Source: Erigeron canadensis (Eukaryota > Streptophyta > Magnoliopsida > Asterales > Asteraceae). From it: a stretch of DNA of 64,000 nucleotides. Shown piece by piece: positions 38,201-49,331 of the stretch. The position numbers and the translations under genes are program-made. Numbering within the stretch: the first letter of the stretch is position 1; each line of letters begins with the position of its first letter. The notes below the pieces were generated by a model. That model ran no database searches. It saw nothing but the letters and a program-made list of their open reading frames with translations, and was not told where the DNA came from. Location of the stretch: the NCBI RefSeq assembly GCF_010389155.1, contig NC_057762.1:31370055-31434054 (forward strand), in the 5' to 3' direction.

Positions 38201-39495
38201 ATTTGGTTCAAAATCATTAGCATAAACAGAAACATATTGGTTTTAAAAATATAAATAAAGGCAAAGTGTTTCTAAACTTACCCAACTTGTCATGTTTTGT
38301 TATAGTATCATACTTTCAAACGTTCTTATGTATGTATCAACTTTCAAATTTATTGCTATTTTTATTTTGCCAACATATTAGCCATATAGGTTACCAAGTC
38401 ACCCGTTGACAAGTTGTAGAAGTCAGATATATCAAATGACATAAAAGGGAAAACTTTGGCACATACAAAAGAATGTTTTGGAGTCAGATACATACTACAC
38501 CAAAATGATAGTAAACCTAAACATGAAAACTCACATACTCAACATTCAACCTAGAACACTAAAGTGCACCAAAGTCCAAAACGTATCCAACTTATCAGAT
38601 ATCAATATTGTGTGTATACTACTTCCAAACCTTGTTTAGTGTGTATCGAACTTTACGTTTTCTGTTATTGTATGTATATGATCTCTTAAAAGTTATAAAC
38701 CCGATAATGTGGCATCGGTTTATACTTACTTGAGAGATATCACATGCACACACTAGCAAAAACTTCAAGTTCAATACACAGAAAAGAAGGTTTAAACTAT
38801 ATGATACACATTTCAAATTCAACAATACCAATGAGTAAGAATGCAACACATCACCCTCATTTCCCCATCCAATAAGAATGTGACACATCACCCTCTCTTC
38901 GCCCAAAAATCATCTGATACAACCAACGCATTACGCAGGTACCATACTCATCGGGATAAACCTCACGAACTCACACAACATTTAGTTTCAACTTCAAACA
39001 CTAATCAGGTCAAAATTATGAAATTCAATCACACACAAATTACTAAAACAATCAAATAAACCTAAATAGAATAATTTAAGAGCTCATCTATTCACACTGA
39101 TTAGCTTAAAAATCATCAACATAGATTAAATACAAGTTAATATTATATAAATAAAAAAACAGATAAATAAAATAAATAACCTGAGGGTAGTCAATATAAA
39201 GGATAGGGTTTTTAGACCCAAGATCTTGAAGCTCCCCAATTTTACCACCAGAAACCGGACCGATTAAACCGGGAAACGAGAACAAAAACCGGTTCTTTCG
39301 AGTCGATTTCCTTAGTATATCTTTACCGTGATGTTTAGTGACGATTTTTGATGGATTTAAAGCTAGTGACGAAGCTTTTGCTGGTGTTTCTGATATAATT
39401 CCTTTAGTAATTGCGAGTTTTTTTAGTCGTTTTCGCTCTTCGGCTTCTGGATTTGTTGATGATCGGCCGGTTTTCGTGTTTCCGCCTTTCGCCAT
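33184..39495 (-). CDS. RHL1: DNA-binding protein RHL1 (topoisomerase VI complex subunit)
   Basis: Twelve exons in coding order: 39495-39181, 37823-37713, 36747-36661, 36549-36320, 36249-36151, 35797-35641, 35483-35444, 35352-35297, 34875-34827, 34631-34597, 34015-33974, 33213-33184 (TGA). They give about 416 residues. The first three exons carry the conserved part: AEERKRLKKLAI, KHHGKDILRKSTRKNRFLFS, FPGLIGPVSGGKIGELQDL, NPILYIDYPQGRMKLFGTIV, YPKNRYLTLQFSKGGKNVMC, DTWWIGSKEENPEET. The rest is low-complexity Ser/Asp/Glu-rich, with LVQATIATLFKKKEEK, a basic patch PKKKKPK (nuclear signal) and an acidic end DSSDEDWGA. In Arabidopsis RHL1 works with BIN4 and the SPO11-3/TOP6B enzyme in endoreduplication and root-hair growth. 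The splice choice at the short exons 35352-35297 and 34875-34827 was fixed by keeping the frame open. Confidence 0.93.
35261..35289. repeat. (GA)n microsatellite in an RHL1 intron
   Basis: An uninterrupted run of GA dinucleotides lies just outside the 35297 exon boundary, on the intron side of its donor. Confidence 0.85.
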
Positions 39496-42400
39496 TGAGG
39501 GATTTTAATGGGGGTGGCGGGAAATGGGGGTTTGGTTTTCACTGGTAATAATTATGTGGCAAGTCTCACTGAATATGTATCGATTATTTTTTACTAATGT
39601 GAGACAATTGGTTTCGGTCTCTCTACTTAATTAGCGATAAAGTTTACTACATTATCGAAAAAATTATGGCTCAAACCCGCATAAAACTACACTTCACATT
39701 TTTTTTTGTTTTTTTAGACAATTGGTTACATTATCGTTACTCTTAACATCTAAAACAATTACAACAAGATACTATATCATCGTTCTTAAAGTTGCATTAT
39801 GCATTAATGTAGTTTTTGGTTTTTTTAATACATGTTTTGGTTTATACTTTTTGTTTTCTTTATTTTCGATTACATGTTTTGTTTCTTTTTCTAAAACTTG
39901 GGTTCGAAAGATTATATTATATACTAATACTACTATATATATTGTGTATATCTGAATTTTAAACACGTAAAAAACATTTTCCGCAAACAATTTTGGCAGT
40001 ATGATAACTAGTTAAACCTTAAAAAGCATGTAGCACAACTTATTTCCGTATTCACCCTCTTTCAAACATAGTTTTTTTATTTCACTTAGCCACCAACAAT
40101 CTTCTGATCTATAAATACCTGTTTGACCAAAAGTAATAACAATTCATATATTCTTACACTATATACTCAAGTTTAAAATAAAAGGAAAAGAGAAAGTATA
40201 GATGGATAAAAAAAAACATGAGATGAAACTATATATATATATATAAAGACATTTATAAATTAAAGGACATGTAAATAAAAGAAATCAAAATGGAATAAAT
40301 TACATTTACGTTCTTGCTAATTAGAGTCATACATACTCAAACACTGCAATGTTAAACTTTTGTAATTGTCACATGCAAGAGAAAAATAAATAAAAGTTGC
40401 TGGCATGAAACATTGCATTGAAGATATGTATGTCATATATATTACTCGTTTTAAACAATGACATGAGATAAGACAAATTGGTACCTTCTTTTCAATAGTC
40501 AATAGAAGAGTTTAAGGTTTTTAGGAATTACATCAAGAAGGGCAAATTAGTCATTTTTTAGAAATGATAATTTTATCCTTTGAAATCATACCATTTGGCC
40601 AGAAAGTTTAGGTTTAAAAAAAGAATATTTTTTCCTATCAAATATTTTCTTTTCTTTTGAGAAAAAATTCAAGAATGTATTTTTTTTTTCTTTCTTTTTT
40701 TCTCTTCCTTTTTTATTCAAAATAAAACTTGAGAATGTAGTGTGAAAGTTAGTTTAAGCTCAAGTAACAACTTTCTAATGACATTTGACTTTGTTAAACT
40801 TAATCAATCCATCAAATTATTGAACTCGATTTCTTTGTGTTATATCAATAAGTTTTTTTTTAACACTTTGTTTTTTCTTCTTTTTTGTTGTTGTTGATGA
40901 CTTTTTTCTTGGAGTGTATTTAATTTATGCTATATGAACAAATAAAATTTACATAATATCAAATTAATAAAACCAAGTAAATTAACCTTTTCCTTACCAA
41001 CAGAGGAGTTGACATTCTACCAAATTTTGATTTGTCTATGCAAAGGCTTATTCGATTTGTTTATTTTGTTCAATTTTACTAATGTCGTTTTTTTATAGGA
41101 CGATGATCTCCTTAACCTCTACATCCGCATCTCTTGAATAAAAATAGTTGTTTCCAAGGCTTGGATTTGAGCTTGAACGTACAAACTCAAGTCAATTTGT
41201 GTCTAGTTGGGAACAAATTGATAAAACAAATTGATAAAGAAACCAAGAGTAAAATGAAATCAAAGTAATGTTTAAATTGTCAAATCAAACAATTTTTTTA
41301 ACGACCAACTAGATAAATAGATATGTTAAAGTTTGAATTCTTTCAAGTTAACCCGATGCTAAAGACTACCGTTAGTCGGCCCAACTCAATTGGATGGAGC
41401 CAAAGCCCGTCAGTCTCACGATCATAAAAAAAACCTCATTAACCGGTTGGTCTATAGACATTTAATATAAAAAGTTGCACTCAAAGACGAGTTCGAACTC
41501 CACTTAGACTCGGTATAGATTAATCCCTTTTATTGGTTAACGACACAACCTCTCAATTAGGGGTGTTAATGGGTCGGGTTATTTGGTTTTTGGGTTTGAG
41601 CCATACAAAATGTGACCCATAAACCAAACCGAATAAACATTTGGGTTTCGGGTTAGTTCGGGTTGTATTTTGGGTTAAACCCAAACTAACCAATTGAAAA
41701 GGTTTTGAAATAACTACAAAAACTTCCAATGTGCAAAATAGGGTTAGTTGCCCGTTTACATGTGCAAAACAGTATTTGAGCTACATAACAATTCCAACAT
41801 ATGAGTATTAAAGTACATCATAAGAAAATAGTACATGCATTATATTAGACTAGTCCAAAAGAATGTTTCTTATTGTATTTCCAAATCAAATTCTTATATA
41901 TCTTGTTACAGTGAACAGTCACTCTAAATTCTTATATTTCATGTTATTGTGAACAGTCACTCTAAATTTAAAGTACAAATAGTTATTGTTTCCAATTCTT
42001 CAATAACAAATAACATAATATTAGACAAAAATTATATAAATCGAAAGATGTAATGGAGAAATAAAATTATAATTGTTAACTTTTGCTAATATTCCAGTAA
42101 CCATGCCATATTTATCACTATAACAATTCTATAAAATATAAAAAGAATTTATACGTGTTATTCAGGTTAATCTAAAGTAAAGTTTTATCACCCACAACCC
42201 AAACCGATTAAGTTTATATGGGTATAGTTAACCAAATAACTAATCCAAAATCTGAATAACCCAAACCGTATAACCCAAACCATTTGGGTCGGGTCGGGTT
42301 ACCTGGGTTATTTAGGCTAGTCTATAATACCTTATAAAGCAAACTGGATTCCTCCCTTAACTTAATTAAGAACCTGATAAGACAAAAATGCCCTTAAATA

Positions 42401-42633
42401 ATCTTCAATGCTAACACCCTCTCACGTGATATACCAACTATGCCCTTCAACCGTTTTGTCTCTAGCAAAGTAAAACCCTATCAATGCTACCACCAGATTG
42501 TCTTCCCCACCACCGCCGCATTGCGCGGGTACCATGCTCGTTATTTTATAACAGAAAGGAAAAGAAAAGGATTACTCTCTACAAAATAAAATACCAAAAA
42601 CGTCGCCTTACTACTCCGTCTATTTCACACACA
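39496..42633. other. Divergent intergenic region between RHL1 and the RING gene
   Basis: About 3.1 kb between head-to-head genes. AT-rich, with a T-rich patch near 40680-40720. A repeat-like block at about 41559-42320 starts TAGGGGTGTTAATGGGTCGG (like hAT ends) and has dense 'gggtcggg', 'aacccaaac' and 'gggttattt' phrases. Its right end lacks the expected CACCCCTA, so it is probably truncated. No gene found. Confidence 0.5.
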
Positions 42634-43740
42634 ATGTCACAACCACCCTTTACAGGCAGCGGCCGCACCGCCGCCGCCGCCGCCGCCGTCCCAACGTACT
42701 TCTGTCATCAATGCGAACGTACTGTCAACCTCACGCCGGCAGCCGAACTTACTTGTTCTCGTTGTAACGGCAATTTCATAGAAGAACTCGAAAACCCTAG
42801 CCCTAACCCTAACCCTAACCCGTTTTCTTTCTCGCCGTTTGACGATGCGTCGCCGTTTTCACCTTTTGGTTCTTCCAGCGGGTTCCCTCTCATCTTCTCC
42901 CGTTCCACCGGCGGTGGCGGAGGAGGAATGGAGTTACAAAACCTCGGCGATCTCTTGTCGCTTTTCGGTTCTGGACCGATGTCGAGACCGGGCGGTGTGA
43001 GTGGTCAGAATTCGCAGAATGCTCGGAATCCTGGTGAGTTTGATCCACTTATGTTTTTACAGAATTATGTGAATCGATTATCAGAAGATGGTGCTAATAT
43101 ACAGTTTGTGATTGAGAATGCTAACGATGGGGGAGGGGGGTTAAGTTTCGATCCGTTTAGGTCGAGTCTTGGTGATTATTATTTTGGACCAGGATTAGAA
43201 CAATTGATACAACAGTTAGCTGAAAACGATCCGAATAGGTATGGAACACCACCTGCTGCGAAATCCGCTGTTGAAAAGTTACCCAATGTTAAGATAACTA
43301 AGGAGTTGTTGGAATCTGATTATTCTGATTGTGCTGTTTGTAAAGATAGTTTTGAACTCGATGAGGAAGTTAAACAATTGCCTTGTAAGCATATGTATCA
43401 TCCTGATTGTATTTTGCCTTGGTTGGAGTTACATAATTCTTGTCCCGTTTGTCGGTTTGAGTTGCCAACTGATGACCCGGATTATGAGAATAGGTCTAGG
43501 CAGCCTTCTGGTGGCGTCGGTGGTGGGTCAGGTGGGTTTCAGGGTGATCCGCAAACACCTAGGACCCCGGGGAGGAGGTTTAGTATAAACTTGCAATGGC
43601 CGTTTCCAGGGTTTGGTGGACGTGCTGAGACAAGTAATAGTGGAAGTGGGAACAACAATTCAGGAGAAGCAAACCAAAGGACTGGCGGTGGTGGTGGTGG
43701 CAGCGGTGATGGTCAGGCTCGACAAGAAGATTTGGATTAA
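42634..43740 (+). CDS. RING-H2 E3 ubiquitin ligase, RING1-like (zinc ribbon + RING)
   Basis: Single exon, 368 residues. ATG 42634 was chosen because it directly precedes the conserved N-terminal zinc ribbon; an in-frame ATG at 42484 would add 50 non-conserved residues. Order: Ala run from GCC repeats; zinc ribbon (FCHQCERTV ... LTCSRCNGNFIEEL, residues about 17-50); Asn-Pro and Phe/Ser-rich linker; FDPLMFLQNYVNRL; YFGPGLEQLIQQLAENDPNR; RING-H2 CAVCKDSFELDEEVKQLPC, KHMYHPDCILPWLELHNSC, PVCR with all eight zinc ligands; Gly-rich tail. This layout is that of plant RING1/RDUF-type ligases, which ubiquitinate unknown substrates, often in stress responses. Low-complexity Gly and Pro/Asn tracts may vary between alleles. 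Confidence 0.88.
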   Translation: MSQPPFTGSGRTAAAAAAVPTYFCHQCERTVNLTPAAELTCSRCNGNFIEELENPSPNPNPNPFSFSPFDDASPFSPFGSSSGFPLIFSRSTGGGGGGMELQNLGDLLSLFGSGPMSRPGGVSGQNSQNARNPGEFDPLMFLQNYVNRLSEDGANIQFVIENANDGGGGLSFDPFRSSLGDYYFGPGLEQLIQQLAENDPNRYGTPPAAKSAVEKLPNVKITKELLESDYSDCAVCKDSFELDEEVKQLPCKHMYHPDCILPWLELHNSCPVCRFELPTDDPDYENRSRQPSGGVGGGSGGFQGDPQTPRTPGRRFSINLQWPFPGFGGRAETSNSGSGNNNSGEANQRTGGGGGGSGDGQARQEDLD

Positions 43741-46700
43741 AGACAGGTCCGTGTGACTGTGCTCATCTTATATTGAAAAGTTACTTTTTTTTTGTTCTTT
43801 TTTGGTCATTGGTATGTGTGAATCTGATTTTTATGGTTTTGCAAGAAGAAAAGTATATTGGAGTTGCTTTTTTTTTTTTTAATCTTTTTTCTTAATTTCA
43901 AGTAATGAAATGACTTATTCCTTGTATAAATATTTTGGTATCTTAATTTCAAAGTCCCTTTTTAGGTTTTCATGGTTGTTAAATGTGCACACTCTATTTG
44001 TAACATGTGAAATATGAAACTTGTTTGGCCTTTTATGCCCTATGATTGAAAATTTTGGATAAAGTAAAACTTGAGGATATTTACTGTCAATCAATTTGGT
44101 ACATATCATAGATATCATCGACAACTAATATGATGGGACAGCTTCAATATCTTATGCCAGATTATGAAATTTGATGATGTTCACTCGCTAACTTTGAAAT
44201 CTTGTGACTTTATATAATGAGAAACTTCTTCAACATGAGACAATGTAAGGACTGAAAAGTGTATGCAAAATATCTAGTTTTTTTTTTCTTTATAAACTTA
44301 ATAGTAAATGGTGACTATTTTGTACCAATGAAACAATCTTTATTTCACATTTTTTAACTGCTCTAGTAATCGAGACGCAGGAAACAGTTGATTTGTTTAG
44401 GCTAAGGAAGACAACCTAAGTATGGAATAAGTAACTATGTAACTAGTGTTAACAGTCTATTTCGGGCATTTTTTTAATTTCTGGGTGAGATACATGTGGC
44501 CCCACATTGAACTAGTTTACCTGAAGTCATGGTACCAATTCAACTCCAAACTGTGAATATCTACATATGTTTATACTTTATAGGGGGGCTGGGTACACTG
44601 CCAGCTATAAAGTAGACAAAGTACTATGATGCACTGCTTAATCAAATATTTATCTAGATATTCCAGTTTTCCCAAATTAAGAACTTCAAAGTATTCGAAG
44701 TTAAGTTGTTTGATTTTCATTAGTTGGAACAATATTGTTGATTAGTACAGTGAAATAAGAAACGCAGCAGCGCTTCCATTTTTTTCTTTTGATATTGGCA
44801 TCATATAACCCAAAATGTGAACCAGTTTTTCTGAACACTTTATAGCTAGTATTGATTGATTTGGCTGTTGCTGTCCCATTAATTTATTTAACTGACTGGA
44901 GTCTGTTTTCTGCGTTGCCCATGTGACTATGACAAAACAAAATTTTTCTTATATAGGGTTGATTTTGTTTTATCTTTGGTGTACATTTGAGGTTTTTCAT
45001 ATATGAATTGCTACTGATATTTCTGCCAGGATGCAATGATGCATAAAGGCAACAAAGATGATTAATCTATTAAGTTAGGTAAGTTACATTGTATGCTACT
45101 AGATTCTGAGATGGAAATGGTTTGTTGAGAATAATTTTTCAAGGGCTGTTTTAGGGAGGTGATGCCATGATGTTGTAGTCTAAAAGTGAAGTTTCGACTG
45201 AGAGATGATTATTATTATCATGATTTGAAACTATATCAGGTCTAATTAGCTATTGTAGCCTAACTAGGTTAGTATTTCTCTTATTAGGTCTAAGTTTTTT
45301 AGGATTTTCATTGCGTCTGTGACCTATTGAAGAGTCTCAAGAAGTCTTCTCAATATATTGATTCTTTTGGTGTTTTCCTGTTTAATCGTGTCTGACAATA
45401 CGTTTTATAGTGTCTAATCTGTGGCATCCTGCTACACCAAGTTTAGAAGTTGCTATTGAACTTTTAACTCTTTCAATATACTTGTAGAAGGCTGTTTAGG
45501 CCTTACACCTTAGCTGTTATGGCACAATGGCGGTGTCTAAGTAGGACAATTTCATTTTGCTTTTTACAAGTGCTCACGTTCCCCGGTCCTGGTTTGTTGA
45601 GACACTGTTAAGCACCACTAAACAATTTCAACAGTAGCAGGAACTATTGTCTACATATTTATGTTCGTATATTTGTCCTACCGCATGGTGTGGTTATATT
45701 CATTGCTCTTTATACTCACTGTTAACATATTTACTGTATTTGATGTTTGCTTTGTATTTTTTTTTTAATTTTATTGATTTTAATCTTTATTTTTTCCTTT
45801 TGATTTATTTCAAAGTGGTAGAAGAGTAAGAATTGCTAGTATTTAATGCGCTCTGTTTTGTTACAAACATCAAGTTAAATGTTTCATGGCAATCATGCAA
45901 CTTAAGTGTGCTTTGAAGCTTTTGAACCCGAAAGTGGTGCTGGTCACATAAATGTGAGCTGGTCAAGATATGATGGGTTTAAAAGGCAACGCCCATGCTT
46001 TTTCCTGCCAATTTAGCAAGCGAGGATATCTCGGGGCCCTTTGCTATTAATGGTGATTGTCGGAGTGGCATTTGTGAGATTTAATCTAGTTATTACTGCC
46101 TAGTCTCTACACCGTCAACTCTTAAGTGGTTAAGATCTGCTTATGTTGCAACCTTGGTTACCAGGTGACTTAGCTTATAGTAAAATGTCAGCAAGACATT
46201 GTCATATCATATTCTTACTTGTCACTGGTATGATATTTGGTTAAACTGGTTGTGTTTAACATGTCACATGAGTAATGATTGTGACAGCTTTTATAGGATA
46301 CGTACTTAATATAAATAATAAAAAAAATATCAAAATCTTTAAAGTACCCTTAGAGTAGGGCGAAAGACAGTCAATATGAGATTTTCGTTGGTTTTTCCAA
46401 CGAAAGAGTGAAAGATGCTCTTTTATCCTTATCCATGGATGGGAGTGGATGGCAAGAGCTCCTTCCCTCCCTTCCTTATCGACATTAGTTGTATCCCATA
46501 TCTCCCCATATCGTATTTAACTAGACCCCATCCCTCGCTTTGACTGTTCACCATATGTGTATCGTACCATTTCTGGCTTGGCGTTGCAAATAAATATATG
46601 GTTAGTAGATGAACATAGGAAGATGTCTTGCATGTTGTAGATGATAAATTCTATATATGTGCCACATGTATATCTGAACATATATTTTACTCGATCTCAA

Positions 46701-47436
46701 CAGGGGGGAAGAGTCGAAGGTGGTGGTGCGAGTGTTGTACTATGTTGAACATACAGTGAATCTTCTTGATACATACATGGAAGATTAGAGAGATAGATTG
46801 ATGTATCTTTTGCAATATCTTAACTTAATAATCACATCCAATATAAACTTGTGGTCTTTTGCAGATATATGCACTTTCTTTTTGTCATGTCGTTCAGATG
46901 GTAATACAATTCTTGTGCATCTCTCTTTGGTTTCTATTATGCAAAAAAAAAAAAAAGAAAAGAAAAAAAAGACACCTTGAGATTTTCAGTGTTATCTGGA
47001 TTTGCTCTAAATTCATCTAGTCTTGATTTCATATTGCCTACTTCAGTAGCAAACTAAAATCAGCATCTTCTATTTGTTGCTCATTTTAAGATAAATGTGT
47101 CTTTTAACTTTTTTCTCTCGATTTCTTCATTGTTTTTGTCGGTTATGGTTCGTTCCTGTTTGATTGGAATGTGTTACAATTGTGGGAAGTTGTCAGGGTC
47201 AGACAGAAATGATTAAATATGAGAACTAAATCTTACGTAGATGGTTTTAAGTTTGTTTTGATTTGATTCTGGTTTATTTCTTTGGTTTTCTACCTACTTT
47301 GCATACCCTTTCTCCATTTGTTTGGTAGAAAATTCCAATAGCCTTGGCATTGATCGAGCATTTGCTATTGGACAGGTTATAGAGAGAGTGGATTGAAATA
47401 TATTGAGCTTGAAATGCTATGGGTGCGTTTAGTTCA
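43741..47436. other. RING gene 3' flank and intergenic DNA
   Basis: AT-rich with no convincing open frame or domain on either strand. The first few hundred bases are presumably 3' UTR. Short frames such as 45647-45829 are low-complexity. Confidence 0.5.
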
Positions 47437-47438
47437 AG

Positions 47439-47822
47439 AAAATTCTCATGCTTTTCATTTTCATTTTCCAAGAAAACATGGAAAACAAGAAACGCGTTCA
47501 AATTATATTTTTCTAAACTAGTTTTCCTAGAAAATGAAAATCTCTTTTCCAACTTTTGCATTAAAATTAGAAAACTGTTTTTTTAAGTTTTTGTTTTCAC
47601 TTTTCTATTTTACAAACCTTTTATACACCTAAAATTTGAAAACAAGTGAATTTGAACATGTTTTCTAGTTTTTTAAAATGAAAAAATGAAAACTTCATCT
47701 TTTATTTTGAATGCGTTTTTAAAATTTTCTAAGGGTTTTTTTAGAAATGAAATTTTTTTTCATTTTCTGAAAAACTAGAAATGGAAAACTTGAAAACATT
47801 TTCTCGAACTAAACGCTCCTTA
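47439..47822. mobile_element. MITE with GTGCGTTTAGTTC ends
   Basis: Left end GGTGCGTTTAGTTCAAGAAA and right end TTTTCTCGAACTAAACGCTCC are inverted copies about 380 bp apart. The interior is A/T-rich with 'ttttcat' and 'gaaaac' phrases in both orientations, so it could fold back. No clear target duplication. Confidence 0.6.
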
Positions 47823-48109
47823 TAAAGTTGATGTGGTTCTGGCATGTGGTTTAGTCATTTTGTAACATAACTCTAACAAAAATACCATTTTAAAAAAACA
47901 AGATAAGTTATAAAATCATAAATACATATAAAAGTAAAATTTAGAAAAATTATTTTCATGACCAATCAAGTTTGGCAAAAACTTAAAACATCTATTTTGT
48001 AAGGTTATAATAAAATGTTTTACAGTCTCGCATTGTCTATCATATAGCATCTGACGGTAATACATTGTCGGTAATACATTGTACTCAATAAAATGTTTGT
48101 GGAATATAG

Positions 48110-48375
48110 AAAAATTGAACAAATTTGATACTAGATAGAAACCAATGGGGTGAAACCCCATTAGCCAATGGGGTGAAACACCATTAGTACCGCCCCTTAA
48201 CAAAGAGTTTTATGCAACTAAAAGGGGCGGGTTCGAATCCTTGCTAAGCAGGCTGCCTTCCACCTATTTCCCCTGGAAGTCACCGAGTTGTAATATATGC
48301 GGTAGTGACTCAGGGTACCTATTTGGTACATGAAACCAGAGGTTCCCACTCATTTAACTTTTTTTTTTACTAGAT
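48110..48375 (+). mobile_element. Possible SINE-like repeat
   Basis: A B-box-like GGGTTCGAATCC (48229-48240) is followed by about 130 bp ending in a T run near 48360. Before it lies a tandem 'ccaatggggtgaaac' pair. The A box is not clear and no target duplication was found. Confidence 0.35.
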
Positions 48376-48962
48376 AGAAATGTTATACATACCTACATAA
48401 TATAAAACTTTATTCTTAGAATCATATTTTTTATCCTGAAACCAAAATAATAAGATATCTTTACATCATATGGTTTTTATCACATCATCAGATGTCATGT
48501 GGTTTGACAATATTAAAACGTGTTTCATGCTCCAACTATTGCAAGAAATGGGAAAGAAGTTTAGCAAAATATAATTAGAATGAACCATATATAGTTTATC
48601 CCATTACATAATCAAAATGCCCCATATCTTAACGGGTCAGAATGTAACTCTATCAATAATATTTTTTATGACAACCAGTTAGTTTGATCTAAAATGGTCA
48701 TTATCTGTAGATGGTAGGGATTTTGATAACAAATTAATACATTTATATTAAACTTTTAGCATAATACGAGTAATTTACTTTTTATATGAATATATCGAAT
48801 AGTCACTTTGATAAAAATTAATATATTTCGACAAGTTATATTTAGAATATTAAAAATAAAACTTAAATAAAATGTTTCTTAAAATATTTTATGCCCCAAA
48901 AATCTCATCCTTTATGGATAGAAATGTTAAAAGAGGATCAAGTAAAATAACAAAATAGTACT

Positions 48963-49165
48963 TCACTGATTACCTCAGTGGTTGGACATCCACTTTTGTC
49001 CAAGAGGTTATAGGTTTGATACTCTTGGCCTGTGATTGTCCGTCAGGATTTTGTCATGGCTTTCGTGGAGCTTTTACCGGGTGGGGCGGGCGGGGGAGGG
49101 GATCGGGTAGGTCCACGTTATCCAGTCCGGATTCCCGTAATCCGGCCTTTGCTGTTCTAAATATA
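48963..49165 (+). mobile_element. tRNA-derived SINE candidate
   Basis: The head has an A-box-like CCTCAGTGGTTGGACATC and, about 30 bp later, a B-box-like GAGGTTATAGGTTTGATAC, followed by a GC-rich body ('ggggcgggcgggggagggg'). The 3' end is uncertain and no target duplication was confirmed. Confidence 0.45.
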
Positions 49166-49182
49166 TAGGGAAAAAGGAATAT

Positions 49183-49331
49183 AAGGCTGTTCGGCACCTA
49201 AGCTTAGGTGTGGAACCCCTCACATACTAATATTTTATTATTTCTTGTTTAATTTGGGTCCTCATAATTTTTATGGATTAAAAAAACAATATGTGAGTGT
49301 CCACACCTAAACTTAGATACCCGACATCCTT
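49183..49331. mobile_element. 149-bp fold-back MITE
   Basis: About 40-bp inverted ends: the left is AAGGCTGTTCGGCACCTAAG with CTTAGGTGTGGA, and the right, reversed, is AAGGATGTCGGGTATCTAAG with TTTAGGTGTGGA. The centre is short and AT-rich. Confidence 0.65.

Noticed and set aside
41559..42320. Second complete hAT element
   Set aside because: The left end matches TAGGGGTGTTAA, but I could not find the inverted right end or a target duplication, so it is only noted as a truncated repeat.
48229..48240. tRNA gene (GGGTTCGAATCC B box)
   Set aside because: No cloverleaf could be drawn around it; it is better read as part of a SINE-like repeat.
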